A DNA stretch of 64,000 bases from Palsa-504 sp963753195 (lineage in GTDB: Bacteria > Actinomycetota > Actinomycetes > Streptosporangiales > Streptosporangiaceae): the NCBI GenBank assembly GCA_963753195.1, contig CAVWBH010000004.1, positions 407,364-471,363 of the forward strand. The letters run 5' to 3'. The stretch's first letter is position 1. Each line of letters opens with the position of its first letter. Positions 12,230 to 20,762 of the stretch are shown one piece after another. The translations under genes and the position numbers were made by a program. Under the pieces are notes generated by a model. It was not told the DNA's origin. It searched no databases and was given only the letters and a program-made list of their open reading frames with translations.

Positions 12230-12250
12230 TTCTTGCTATGCTCCAGTCTT

Positions 12251-12823
12251 GTGAGCCACCGCGAAGACCTGCTGGCCGGCGCCGTCGCATGCCTGCGGGA
12301 GAAGGGCTACGCGCACACCACGGCCCGCGACATCGTCGCGGCCTCCGGCACCAACCTGGCCTCGATCGGCTACCACTACGGCTCCACCAGGGCGCTGCTC
12401 AATGCGGCCGTGCTCAAGGCCATGGACGAGTTCGGCGAGCAGATGGCCCAGGCCATGAGCGCCAATGACGAAGGCGCGGCACTGCTGGAGCGCTTCGAGC
12501 GGTTCTGGGAACGGGTCATCGACTCGTTCCGGACCAGCCGGCCGGTGTGGCTGGCGACGTTCGACATCTTCGCGGTGGCGCAGCGGGACCCAGACGTGCG
12601 CGCCGCGGTGGCCGACGGCATCGAGGAGGCCCGGGGGTTCTGGGCGCAGACGCTGTACGGCGTCGATCCGGCCGACCACCAGCAAGCGCGGGCGGTCGGC
12701 TCACTGCATCAGGGGCTGGTCAGCGGGGTGCTGGTGCAATGGCTGATCGACCCGGACCGGGCCCCGTCGCCGGCTGACCTCGCGCACGCCATGAAGGCCA
12801 TCGCGGATCGGATCACCGGCTGA
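12251..12823 (+). CDS. TetR-family transcriptional regulator
   Basis: About 190 residues. The N-terminal helix-turn-helix is clear: REDLLAGAVACLREKGYAHTTARDIVAASGTNLASIGYHYGS, matching the TetR_N pattern with its YHYGS/YYHF-like end. The C-terminal half is an effector-binding domain of unknown ligand. I prefer GTG 12251 (VSHREDLL) over an in-frame TTG at 12233; no ribosome-binding site is seen, but a TATGCT box sits at leaderless distance. It is divergent from the FAD monooxygenase, the classic arrangement for a local repressor of a detoxifying oxygenase. Confidence 0.88.
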   Translation: MSHREDLLAGAVACLREKGYAHTTARDIVAASGTNLASIGYHYGSTRALLNAAVLKAMDEFGEQMAQAMSANDEGAALLERFERFWERVIDSFRTSRPVWLATFDIFAVAQRDPDVRAAVADGIEEARGFWAQTLYGVDPADHQQARAVGSLHQGLVSGVLVQWLIDPDRAPSPADLAHAMKAIADRITG

Positions 12824-13016
12824 GGCGGCCGGCGCAGCGGCAAGCCATTACCGGCTGATGACGGGCGCGGCGGCGCTGAACCACGGGCGCCGGCGCACCC
12901 GTATCCCGGTTAGCGGCCAGTGCTCGCGGCCGCCGCGATATCCACCGCCTTCTTTCGCATCGCGGCCGCGGCACTGGTCCTGGCCGGCCTCGGCCGCCGG
13001 GAAGGGAGAGGACGAT

Positions 13017-13328
13017 ATGACGTTGAGCGGGCGGCCGCCCTGCCCGTGCTGTGTCCAGCGCGCGGAGCACCTGCTCGCGGTGGCGCGCAGCCGCATCGCC
13101 GCCGCGCTGGCCGCGGCCGTGCTGACCTCGCTGGCCCTCCTGTGCTGGTCCGCCGCCGGGCCGGGCCGCGAACCGGCCGACCGCATCATCCTGATCGCCG
13201 TCGCGACGATCGTCGCGGCCGCCTTCATCGTCGTGCCGCTGGTCGCTCGCGCACGCCGCCAGCGGGGGCCGGCCTTTGCCGACTGGCGGACATGGCCGCC
13301 CGGCTACGATCCCTGGGCGGGCCGCTAA
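13017..13328 (+). CDS. Small two-helix membrane protein with CPCC motif
   Basis: A 103-residue hypothetical protein. A strong GGGAGAGGA ribosome-binding site precedes ATG 13017, which argues for a real gene and for this start over upstream in-frame alternatives. The N-terminus has a PCPCC cysteine cluster followed by two hydrophobic segments (about residues 28-48 and 57-79). The tail is short, ending PPGYDPWAGR. It lies 74 bases upstream of the HerA-like ATPase gene on the same strand and may be cotranscribed. No family is recognised. Confidence 0.65.
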   Translation: MTLSGRPPCPCCVQRAEHLLAVARSRIAAALAAAVLTSLALLCWSAAGPGREPADRIILIAVATIVAAAFIVVPLVARARRQRGPAFADWRTWPPGYDPWAGR

Positions 13329-13402
13329 GGTGTCCGTATCAAGACGTAGCGAACTGGTGAAAAGGCCCTACGGGCAACGCGCCTGCGGCCAAAGGTGAAG
13401 CC

Positions 13403-16400
13403 GTGACATTAGCCTGGCAGATGCTGACCGAGCTCAGCGCGTATCGCGTCACGGAAATACCCCGGCCTGATGCGGGCGAGACAGGTCCTTCCGGGCACCA
13501 GACCGCTGATCAGGGCCGGGCCCAGCGGCTCGCGGCCCTGATCGCGGCGTACCACGCCGGCGTCGGTGCGGTCGGTGCGGTCGGTGCGGTCGGTGCGGTC
13601 GGCGTGGGGGCCGCGGGCGCCGGTCTGGGCGCGCTCGCCGTCGGCTGGGTGCGGCACCGGGCCGGGGGCCCGGTGCAGGTCCTCGCGGCGGGCCGGGGGC
13701 TGGTCGGCAGCGAGGACGGCCACGAGGTCCTGCTCACCCTGCCGGGCGGGGCCCGAGCCCAGCCGCTGCCGCCCGGCGAGCTGGCCGCGCTCATGACCCA
13801 GCTGCCGTCCTGGCGGGCCATCGGCGGGATCAGCGACGGGCTCCGCGGCGACACGCAGCGCCGCACCGCGGAGCGGCCGCCGCCGTCGCTGGAAGAATGC
13901 CTGCTGGCGGTGTGGCCGGGGCCGTTCGGCTGGCTGCTGGTCGCCGAGCCGGTCCGGGACGCGGAGATCCTCCAGATCGCCGAGCAGGTGGCCCGCCGTG
14001 AGGAACATGCCGCCGGCCAGTCCGACCGTTTCCCCGAACGGGCCGTGGCGGCCCGCCGGCTGCATCTGCGGCACGCCGAGCTGAGGCAGGGCCTGTCCAC
14101 CGGCCTGTGGCGGCTACGGCTGGCGGCGGGCGGCACCGACCCGGACGCCGCCGCCCGGGTGGCCGGGCTGGTCTGCGCCTCCGCTGATCTGGCCGAACTG
14201 CCGTACGCCCTGGCCCCGGCTGAGGGCGACGCCGGCGGCCTGCGTGAGCTCATGGAGGATCCGCGCCCGGCGCCGGCTGGCGGTGACGCTGAGCCGGGCT
14301 ATCCCTGCTACGCAGGCACCGAGCTGGTCGCAGTCATCACCAGGCCGCCCGACCGCGAGGTCCCGGGGGTGCGCCTGACGCTGCGGCCGGACTTCGACGT
14401 GACCCAGGAACACGCGGCCCGCCGCGACGGCATCGAGGTGGGCGAGATCCTGGACCGCAACCACCGCCCCGCGGGGCCGCTGGTCCTGCCGGCCGAGTCA
14501 CTGAACCGGCACGTGTTCGTCTGCGGCGCCACCGGTGCGGGCAAGTCGCAGACGGTGCGCGCCCTGCTCGAGGCCGGCACCAGAGCCGGGATTCCGTGGC
14601 TGGTGGTGGAGCCGGCCAAGGCCGAGTACCGGCTGATGGCCGCCCGCCTGGGCCCGGCCGCCGAAGTCGTCCGGATCAGGCCGGGAGAATCCGACGCGAT
14701 CGCGGCCGGGCTGAACCCGCTCGAGCCGGCGCCGGACACGCAGGGGCGCCGGTTCCCGCTGCAGACCCACGCGGACCTCCTCAAGGCGCTGTTCGTCGCG
14801 TCCTTCCGCTCCGAGGAACCGTTCCCGCAGGTGCTCAGCGCCGCCCTGACCAGGGTTTACGAGGACGCCGGGTGGGACCTGGCGCTCGGTGAGACGATCG
14901 TGCCCGATCCGAATCCCAGCTATCCGAACCTCACCGACCTGCAGCGTGCCGCGATCAGGATCGTCCGGGAAATCGGCTACAGCCAGCGGATCACCGACGA
15001 CGTGCTGGGCTTCATCAAGGTGCGGCTGTCCAGCCTGCGGCTGGGCACCACCGGCCGCTTCCTCGAGGGCGGCCACCAGCTCGACTTCGGCGAACTGCTG
15101 CGCACCAATGCCGTGCTCGAGATCGAGGACGTCGGCGACGACAGCGACAAGGCGTTCCTCATGGGCACCGTGCTGATCAGGCTGGCCGAGCACCTGCGGA
15201 TGGCGCACCGGGCGGAACCGGCCGGACCGGTCGCGCTGCGGCACCTGACCGTCATCGAGGAGGCGCACCGGCTGCTCCGCCGCCCGGACGCCCCGGGGAG
15301 CGGATCGGCCGGGGGCGCGGCCGCGCACGCGGTCGAGATGTTCGCTGGCCTGCTCGCCGAGATCCGCGCCTACGGCGAGGGGCTCATCATCGCTGAGCAG
15401 ATCCCCGACCGCCTGGTCGGCGACGTCATCAAGAACACCGCGGTGAAGATCACCCATCGCCTCCCGGCCGCCGACGACCGGGACGCGGTGGGCGCCACGA
15501 TGAACATGACCAGCGCGCAGAATCGTTTCCTGGTCACCCTGCGGCCCGGCGAGGCGGCCGTCTTCGCCGACGGGATGGATTATCCGGTGCTGGCGCGGAT
15601 GCCGGACGGCACCGGGCGGGAAGCGGAGAGCACGGCGGTCACCGCGACCCCAGCGGGGGTGATCCAGCCGCGCAGCACGACCTGCGGCCCGGACTGCGCC
15701 GGGCGTCCCTGCACGCTTCGCGACATGCGCGTGGCCCAGCGAGCCCTGAGGGAGTATCCGGCCGTCATGCTGTGGGCCGAACTGTCCGTCCTCGCGCACC
15801 TGACCGGCTGGCCGATGCCGGTGCCGAGGACCCCGCTGGCCTCGCTGCTGCAGATGATGCCGGCCCGGCTGCGGGACTGTGCCCTCTCGCACGGCGTGGA
15901 CGCGGCGGTCAGCGTCCGCGTGCCGGTCATCGCCGGGCGGGTCAGCCCGGTCGGCCTCGCCGCGCACATCGCCACCGCGATCAGGGCCCGGCTGGCTCGC
16001 GGCACCTGGCTGTGCCAGCGGGAGGAACCCAGGTGGCTCGCTCCGGCCTACCAGTGGACGCTGGTCCTGGACGCGCTCAAGTCGGCTGACCGGAAGAACC
16101 GCGGGGCCGGCCCGCACCCGCGCAGCGCGGAATGGGAGCGGACCTACGGGCGGGCCATAACCGGCGAGACCTGCGCCCGGCAGGTCGGGACGGTCCAGCG
16201 CTGGTACGACTGGGCGCAACGCGATGCGTGGGAGGTCCGGGCGGTGGCCTTCGGCGTGGACGGCCCGTCGGCCGTTGAGCGGGCCGTCGGGGCCGCGGCG
16301 GAAGACGACGACTTCGAGGAGCGACTGACCACCTACCTTGACCAGTTCGTCGACTGCCGCTGGCCACGGCTGTACCTGACCGCGGACGCCCTCGGGATTC

Positions 16401-16420
16401 CCCCGCAGCCGCCCATATAG
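13403..16420 (+). CDS. HerA/FtsK-superfamily ATPase (DUF87-like), orphan
   Basis: A 1005-residue protein. The N-terminal ~350 residues are unrecognised and include a Gly-Ala-Val repeat. A P-loop ATPase follows: Walker A GATGAGKSQT (about residue 375), then PAKAEYR, a Walker B-like LTVIEEAHRLL, an IIAEQIPDRL segment and TAVKITHRLP. These are typical of HerA-type helicases/translocases. After the ATPase come a cysteine cluster (CGPDCAGRPC) and a ~230-residue unknown C-terminal domain. HerA proteins usually work with NurA nucleases or other effectors in DNA processing or phage defence; no such partner is adjacent. GTG 13403 has AAAGGTGAAG upstream. Confidence 0.78.
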   Translation: MTLAWQMLTELSAYRVTEIPRPDAGETGPSGHQTADQGRAQRLAALIAAYHAGVGAVGAVGAVGAVGVGAAGAGLGALAVGWVRHRAGGPVQVLAAGRGLVGSEDGHEVLLTLPGGARAQPLPPGELAALMTQLPSWRAIGGISDGLRGDTQRRTAERPPPSLEECLLAVWPGPFGWLLVAEPVRDAEILQIAEQVARREEHAAGQSDRFPERAVAARRLHLRHAELRQGLSTGLWRLRLAAGGTDPDAAARVAGLVCASADLAELPYALAPAEGDAGGLRELMEDPRPAPAGGDAEPGYPCYAGTELVAVITRPPDREVPGVRLTLRPDFDVTQEHAARRDGIEVGEILDRNHRPAGPLVLPAESLNRHVFVCGATGAGKSQTVRALLEAGTRAGIPWLVVEPAKAEYRLMAARLGPAAEVVRIRPGESDAIAAGLNPLEPAPDTQGRRFPLQTHADLLKALFVASFRSEEPFPQVLSAALTRVYEDAGWDLALGETIVPDPNPSYPNLTDLQRAAIRIVREIGYSQRITDDVLGFIKVRLSSLRLGTTGRFLEGGHQLDFGELLRTNAVLEIEDVGDDSDKAFLMGTVLIRLAEHLRMAHRAEPAGPVALRHLTVIEEAHRLLRRPDAPGSGSAGGAAAHAVEMFAGLLAEIRAYGEGLIIAEQIPDRLVGDVIKNTAVKITHRLPAADDRDAVGATMNMTSAQNRFLVTLRPGEAAVFADGMDYPVLARMPDGTGREAESTAVTATPAGVIQPRSTTCGPDCAGRPCTLRDMRVAQRALREYPAVMLWAELSVLAHLTGWPMPVPRTPLASLLQMMPARLRDCALSHGVDAAVSVRVPVIAGRVSPVGLAAHIATAIRARLARGTWLCQREEPRWLAPAYQWTLVLDALKSADRKNRGAGPHPRSAEWERTYGRAITGETCARQVGTVQRWYDWAQRDAWEVRAVAFGVDGPSAVERAVGAAAEDDDFEERLTTYLDQFVDCRWPRLYLTADALGIPPQPPI
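13565..13600 (+). repeat. Four exact tandem copies of a 9-bp unit in the HerA-like gene
   Basis: GGTGCGGTC is repeated four times without error (13565-13573, 13574-13582, 13583-13591, 13592-13600), followed by a degenerate GGCGTGGGG. The unit is a multiple of three, so copy changes alter the length of a GAV repeat near residue 55 without breaking the frame. Confidence 0.9.
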
Positions 16421-16430
16421 GACATTCAAG

Positions 16431-16533
16431 TTGTCCACAGCTGAATCCACAGACATGTGCATTGAGTTGCCACACCCGTATGCATCCTGGGACGTTACGC
16501 GCTGAGTTATCCACAGACTGTGGTTGTGGAGAA
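16431..16533. promoter_or_regulatory. Cluster of DnaA-box-like sequences
   Basis: The 120-base gap between the HerA-like gene and the convergent membrane protein holds TTGTCCACA (16431-16439), GAATCCACA (16443-16451), TTATCCACA (16507-16515, the canonical box) and, on the minus strand, TTCTCCACA (16525-16533). A CCACAGACTGTGG inverted repeat (16511-16523) is embedded. Actinobacterial DnaA boxes are TTGTCCACA-like. The spacing is too sparse and the neighbours wrong for a full oriC, so a DnaA-titration or regulatory site is the inference. Confidence 0.5.
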
Positions 16534-16540
16534 TACGGGG

Positions 16541-18184
16541 TCAGGCCAGCGGGGCGAGTTCCGCCAGCCGGCCGGCCGGCGCCGTCGACCCCGAACGCCA
16601 GCCCCAATGCCCCCAGACGCACAGCCACACCAGCGCCGCGGTGGCCAGCAGCCGGACGCCCGGCGTCAGCCATGCCCCGTCGAACTGCCCGATATCGGCC
16701 AGCCAGTGCGGCTCGGCCGGGCTCTGCACGGCCTGGACGTAAACGGTGGCCCCGGCCAGCAGGCGGATCAGGACCACCCAGTCGAGCCTCGACGCGGAAT
16801 ACAGCGCGAGGAGGCTGATGGCCATGACGTCATACCACGGGCGCTGGTAGGCGGTGACGAACAGCCAGGCCAGGCTCAGCGCCAGGGCTGGGGCCACCGC
16901 CGGCAGGCCGGGTGTCCGGTCCGGGAAGCGGGCCACGGCCAGCACCGCGACGCAGGCGAACAGCAGGTAGGCGACCAGTTCCAGATGCGGCGGAACACTG
17001 GTCACGCTGAACTGCGTGTACCCGAGCACTGGCCGCCAGAACAGCTGGTACATCGTGTCCCAGGTAATCCCGGGACTTCGCGTGATGAGGATCTTGACCG
17101 CGGGCACGCCCGCCGCCCAGTAGCACGGCAGCACCGCCGCCGCGAACCCGGCCGCCGCGGCCACCAGCGGCCGGACCGATCTGCGGCACGCCCAGGCTAC
17201 CGCCAGGCCGAGCAGCCCGTACTCGGCCTTGATGCCGGTCGCGACACCGATCATCAGGCCGGCCAGGGCCGCGTCCGCGGCGCGGATCCGCCCGCCCCGG
17301 GTCCGCAGCGCGACGACGCCCAGCAGCCCGGCGAGCGCGGCGAGCCCGTCGATGTGGCCGCTGGCCACGATCTGGTACAGCAGCAGCGGGTTGACCGACC
17401 AGAGCAGGTGAGCGCGAAGCCGCTGGGCTGGGTCGGAGCGGAGCATCCGGTCCAGGATCAGGATCACCGCGCCGAAGGCCAGCGCCGCCTCCAGCTTCAG
17501 CCAGAACGTGATGCGGGCCAGCGATGACCCGCCGAGCTCAGCGGCGGCCCATTCTGCCGCGGTGGCCACCGGACCGTACACGGACACCGTGGTCGTCCAG
17601 GTAGACGGGATCTCGGCGAACGGGATCTGCCTGCCGATCGGGTCGCCGCTGCGCTCCAGCTCCAGCGGCGTCATGACGTAAGGGCTGTGCCCGGTCACCG
17701 CCATCCGCCCGTCGGCGGCGTAGGAGATGGCGTCCGTCGAGCCCGCCGGGGGCAGCACGGTCACCACCGCGACCGCCACGAACGCGAAGGCCAGGACGGC
17801 ACGCACGGGCGGCCGCGCGCCGCGGGAGACCGCTACCAGCCCGGCGATCACGCCGGCGCAGCCCACGGCCATCGCGGCCCACAGCGACACCGTCACGACC
17901 GTGGCCGTGAGGTGCAGCGTGTGCCACCAGGACGGACCGCCGGGCGCGTGCGGCAGTTCCGGGACGGCCACGTTCGGGCCGGCCGCCGAGATGACCACGA
18001 CGATCAGCGTCGCGACGGCGATGGCAGCCGCGGCCATCCAGGCCAGGAAACCGGTCAGCCGGGGCGAGCGGGAAGAGGCGGGCGGGCCCACGGGAGTGCT
18101 GCCGTTCCCGTCGTTCCCGCTCACCAATCCGCCCGCCCGCTGATCACGATGCTGGAAGCGGCCACGCTGCACCGCCCGGCCCAT
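16541..18184 (-). CDS. Polytopic mannosyltransferase-like (GT-C/GT87-type) membrane protein
   Basis: About 547 residues if started at ATG 18184, or 527 from GTG 18124; neither start has a convincing ribosome-binding site. It has roughly a dozen hydrophobic segments. After the second or third comes a loop with STDAISYAADGRMAVTGHSPYV, the place where GT-C glycosyltransferases carry acidic catalytic residues, then VYGPVATAAEW and later SGHIDGLAALAGLLG. This resembles actinobacterial polyprenol-phosphate-mannose-dependent alpha-mannosyltransferases of the cell envelope. It starts 44 bases after the end of the DUF5324-like gene and runs on the same strand. The acceptor is unknown. Confidence 0.72.
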   Translation of the reverse strand: MGRAVQRGRFQHRDQRAGGLVSGNDGNGSTPVGPPASSRSPRLTGFLAWMAAAAIAVATLIVVVISAAGPNVAVPELPHAPGGPSWWHTLHLTATVVTVSLWAAMAVGCAGVIAGLVAVSRGARPPVRAVLAFAFVAVAVVTVLPPAGSTDAISYAADGRMAVTGHSPYVMTPLELERSGDPIGRQIPFAEIPSTWTTTVSVYGPVATAAEWAAAELGGSSLARITFWLKLEAALAFGAVILILDRMLRSDPAQRLRAHLLWSVNPLLLYQIVASGHIDGLAALAGLLGVVALRTRGGRIRAADAALAGLMIGVATGIKAEYGLLGLAVAWACRRSVRPLVAAAAGFAAAVLPCYWAAGVPAVKILITRSPGITWDTMYQLFWRPVLGYTQFSVTSVPPHLELVAYLLFACVAVLAVARFPDRTPGLPAVAPALALSLAWLFVTAYQRPWYDVMAISLLALYSASRLDWVVLIRLLAGATVYVQAVQSPAEPHWLADIGQFDGAWLTPGVRLLATAALVWLCVWGHWGWRSGSTAPAGRLAELAPLA

Positions 18185-18227
18185 GAAGCCGTGAGTAGAC
18201 GGTACCGGATCGGCGTCCGGCTGGTGG

Positions 18228-18803
18228 TCAGCTCCCTGGCGTCGCCACCCGGCCGTTGACCTCGGAGTGCGCCGCGGACCCGTCGGCCTGCTCGCTATCC
18301 GGGGCATCCACCGTGGTGTCGTTCTCGGCGGCGGCGGTGGCGCTGGCGTAACGGCGCCGCATCGCGACGGCCGCGGCCGCGCCGGCAGCCGCGGCGGCTG
18401 CGCCGATGCCGACCAGCAGGCGCCAGTCGAGCAAGACGCGAATACCGGTCTTCGCGCGGGCGCGCTCATCCGGCTTAACCTGGCGGGCGGCCGTGTGCAG
18501 GGCGGAAGACACGGCCGGCGCCACCGACAGGGTGACGGCCTCGGCGGCGTCGTCAAGCCGCGGCGCAGCCCATTCCCGGGCCCCCCGCACGGCGTCCGCC
18601 GCCCGCGGCGCAGCCCATTCCTTCGCGCTCGCAACGGCGTCCACCGCCCGCGGCGCAGCCCATTCCTTCGCGCTCGCAACGCCCTGGACCGCGGTCGTTC
18701 CCGCCTGCTTGCCCAGCGGCACAACCAGGGCGACAGCATCCTTCGCGCGCGTGCCGATCGCGGCCATCCCTTCGGCCGGGTCATTGGTCTTCATAATGGC
18801 CAC
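18228..18803 (-). CDS. DUF5324-like protein with internal repeats and one membrane helix
   Basis: A 191-residue protein. The N-terminal half has about three repeats of a ~17-residue unit, (A/G)(K/R)EWAAPR(A/L)(A/V/D)DA. A single membrane segment (about residues 127-147) precedes a basic RRRYAS and an acidic, polar tail. GTG 18803 has GGGAGG 6 bases upstream. Its position next to cyclophilin, rhomboid and crgA genes matches that of DUF5324 proteins in Streptomyces, from memory. The function is unknown. The repeat DNA itself gives near-identical 39-bp copies at about 18570-18670. Confidence 0.65.
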   Translation of the reverse strand: MAIMKTNDPAEGMAAIGTRAKDAVALVVPLGKQAGTTAVQGVASAKEWAAPRAVDAVASAKEWAAPRAADAVRGAREWAAPRLDDAAEAVTLSVAPAVSSALHTAARQVKPDERARAKTGIRVLLDWRLLVGIGAAAAAAGAAAAVAMRRRYASATAAAENDTTVDAPDSEQADGSAAHSEVNGRVATPGS

Positions 18804-18952
18804 AATAAACCTCCCGAGCGTTATCCCGTTATCAGAGGCTTCCCGTCCGGGCTGGGTTCAACCATCCCGGGCGACCGGTACGGTGATGACCAAAGAGGTT
18901 TTACGCCCGCGAAATGATGGCCACCGAGTTGGCCGCACGAGGAGTCGAACGC

Positions 18953-19477
18953 ATGGCAGACACGCTGACGGCGACGTTGCAGACGAACCAGGGCCGGATT
19001 GTCCTGCGCCTTTTCCCTGACCACGCACCGAAGACCGTGCGCAACTTCGTGGAGCTGGCCGAGGGCGGCCGGGAGTGGACCGACCCGGCCACGGGCCGCC
19101 CCACCACGACCAAGCTCTACGACGGGACCGTCTTTCACCGCGTCATTCCCGACTTCATGATCCAGGGCGGCGATCCGCTCGGCACCGGCCGCGGCGGCCC
19201 CGGCTACAAGTTCGCCGACGAGATCCACCCCGACCTGCGCTTCGACCGGCCGCACCTGCTGGCGATGGCGAACGCCGGTCCCGGCACCAACGGCTCCCAG
19301 TTCTTCATCACGGTCGCTCCCACGCCCTGGCTCAACGGCAAGCACACCATCTTCGGCGAGGTCATCGAGGGCGCGGACGTGGTGGACCGGATCAGCCGGC
19401 TGAAGACCGCCAGCCAGGACCGGCCCGCCGAGGACGTGACCGTCGAGTCGGTCACCGTGGAGCGGACCGAAAGCTGA
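18953..19477 (+). CDS. ppiA: Peptidyl-prolyl cis-trans isomerase (cyclophilin)
   Basis: A 174-residue single-domain cyclophilin that catalyses proline isomerisation, probably cytoplasmic as no signal peptide is seen. Seen are LFPDHAPKTVRNFVELAEGG, FHRVIPDFMIQGGDPLGTG (active-site Arg/Phe/Gln region), LAMANAGPGTNGSQFFITV and WLNGKHTIFGEVIEG, all core cyclophilin motifs. ATG 18953 is chosen because GAGGAG lies 8 bases upstream; an earlier in-frame ATG at 18914 lacks one. It is followed 13 bases later by the rhomboid gene, an arrangement conserved in actinomycetes. Confidence 0.95.
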   Translation: MADTLTATLQTNQGRIVLRLFPDHAPKTVRNFVELAEGGREWTDPATGRPTTTKLYDGTVFHRVIPDFMIQGGDPLGTGRGGPGYKFADEIHPDLRFDRPHLLAMANAGPGTNGSQFFITVAPTPWLNGKHTIFGEVIEGADVVDRISRLKTASQDRPAEDVTVESVTVERTES

Positions 19478-19490
19478 TCGGACCGAAGCC

Positions 19491-20414
19491 GTGAGCACGC
19501 CCGGCGACCCGGGTCAGCCGGGCCCCGAGGATCGCGCCGGCCAGGGCGACGGGGAGCTCACCACCTGTTACCGGCACCCGGGCCGGGAGACCTACGTGTC
19601 GTGCGTGCGGTGCGGCCGCTACGCCTGCCCGGACTGCATGCGCTCGGCGTCGGTCGGCCAGCAGTGCGTGGAGTGTGTCGGCCAGGCCGCGCCGGGCGCG
19701 CGGCAGGCCAGGCCCGCGTTCGGGATGCGGTCTGCCTCCGGCGCCGTCGTCACCTGGACGCTGGTCGGCATCAACGTCGCGATCTTCCTGCTCACCTGGG
19801 TCCGCCCGAGCATCGTCACCAGCCTGGAGATGCTCGGGTACGCCATGTACGGATCCGGCGGCGCGCCGCACGGCGTCGCCGCAGGCGAGTGGTACCGGCT
19901 GGTCACCTCGGCCTTCCTGGCCCCGGCGACCGGCCTGAGCGGCCTCGGGTTCGTGGACATCCTGTTCAACATGTGGGCCCTGATATTCGTGGGCCCTTCC
20001 CTCGAAGGCCTGCTCGGGCGGCTGCGCTTCCTGTCCGTGTATCTGCTCAGCGCGGTCGGCGGCGGAGTGATGTACTACTTCCTCGCGCCGGGGAACGCCC
20101 CCGCGGTCGGTGCCTCAGGCGCGATCTTCGGCTTGTTCGGCGCGTGGTTCGTCGTGGCCAGACGGCTCCGCCTCGACACCCGCGGGATCGCCATGCTGAT
20201 CGCCATCAACCTGGCCCTCAGCTTCTTCTGGCACAACACCATCGCGTGGCAGGACCACATCGGCGGGCTGCTCACCGGTGCGCTCCTCACCGCGGCCTAC
20301 ACGTATGCTCCGCGCAAGCACCGCGCCGCCCTGCAGGTGCTCGCCACCGTCGCGGTGGTGGCCGTGCTCGCGGTCGCGGTCGTGATCAGGAACGGCCAGC
20401 TCACCGGAGCTTAG
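19491..20414 (+). CDS. Rhomboid-family intramembrane serine protease with N-terminal zinc-finger
   Basis: A 307-residue protein. The N-terminus has a B-box-like cysteine motif (CYRHPGRETYVSCVRCGRY...CPDCM...CVECV), then about seven membrane helices. The catalytic serine lies in AVGASGAIFGLFGAW (GxSG) and the histidine in WQDHIGGLLTGALL, so the Ser-His dyad is intact. The substrate is unknown. GTG 19491 lies 13 bases after ppiA. The gene is convergent with crgA, leaving only 9 bases between the stops. Confidence 0.92.
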   Translation: MSTPGDPGQPGPEDRAGQGDGELTTCYRHPGRETYVSCVRCGRYACPDCMRSASVGQQCVECVGQAAPGARQARPAFGMRSASGAVVTWTLVGINVAIFLLTWVRPSIVTSLEMLGYAMYGSGGAPHGVAAGEWYRLVTSAFLAPATGLSGLGFVDILFNMWALIFVGPSLEGLLGRLRFLSVYLLSAVGGGVMYYFLAPGNAPAVGASGAIFGLFGAWFVVARRLRLDTRGIAMLIAINLALSFFWHNTIAWQDHIGGLLTGALLTAAYTYAPRKHRAALQVLATVAVVAVLAVAVVIRNGQLTGA

Positions 20415-20423
20415 CGGCCGCCC

Positions 20424-20675
20424 TCAGCGCCACCTGGTGGCCAGGATGACGCCGGCGATGATGAACACGAAGCCTGCCACCAGGTTCCACGCGCCGAGGG
20501 CCGACATGCCAGGGAACGAGCCCTGCGTCACGTAGTACACCGCGATCCAGGCCAGGCCGATGACCAGGCAGGCCACGATGGCCGGGCCCATCCACGGCGG
20601 GCTGACCTTGCGCCGCGCCGACTGCCGCGGCGGGGGCGTGTAGACCGTCCGCTTGCGGACGCGTGACTTGGGCAC
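20424..20675 (-). CDS. crgA: Cell division protein CrgA
   Basis: An 83-residue protein. A basic N-terminus (MPKSRVRKRTVYTPPPRQSARRK) precedes two membrane helices joined by a short loop (GSFPGMSALGAWN) and a terminal TRWR. This is the characteristic CrgA layout and length. CrgA interacts with FtsZ, FtsQ and penicillin-binding proteins and tunes septation in actinomycetes. GTG 20675 is set by AGGAGG 5 bases upstream. Its position next to pknB is the conserved one. Confidence 0.95.
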   Translation of the reverse strand: MPKSRVRKRTVYTPPPRQSARRKVSPPWMGPAIVACLVIGLAWIAVYYVTQGSFPGMSALGAWNLVAGFVFIIAGVILATRWR

Positions 20676-20762
20676 GGCGGCCTCCTGCTTACCAGACCAT
20701 GCGGAATTCTGGGATGTCCCGGGCTCGCACGGCGATGCGGAACCCCAGCGTAGCCGCTCCGG

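Noticed and set aside
16431..16533. Chromosomal origin (oriC)
   Set aside because: Only three or four boxes, no dnaA or dnaN next to it, and no AT-rich unwinding element; a complete actinomycete oriC has many more boxes.
18185..18784. 200-residue N-terminal extension of the mannosyltransferase-like protein
   Set aside because: It overlaps completely with the well-supported DUF5324-like gene in another frame and has Arg/Pro shadow composition.
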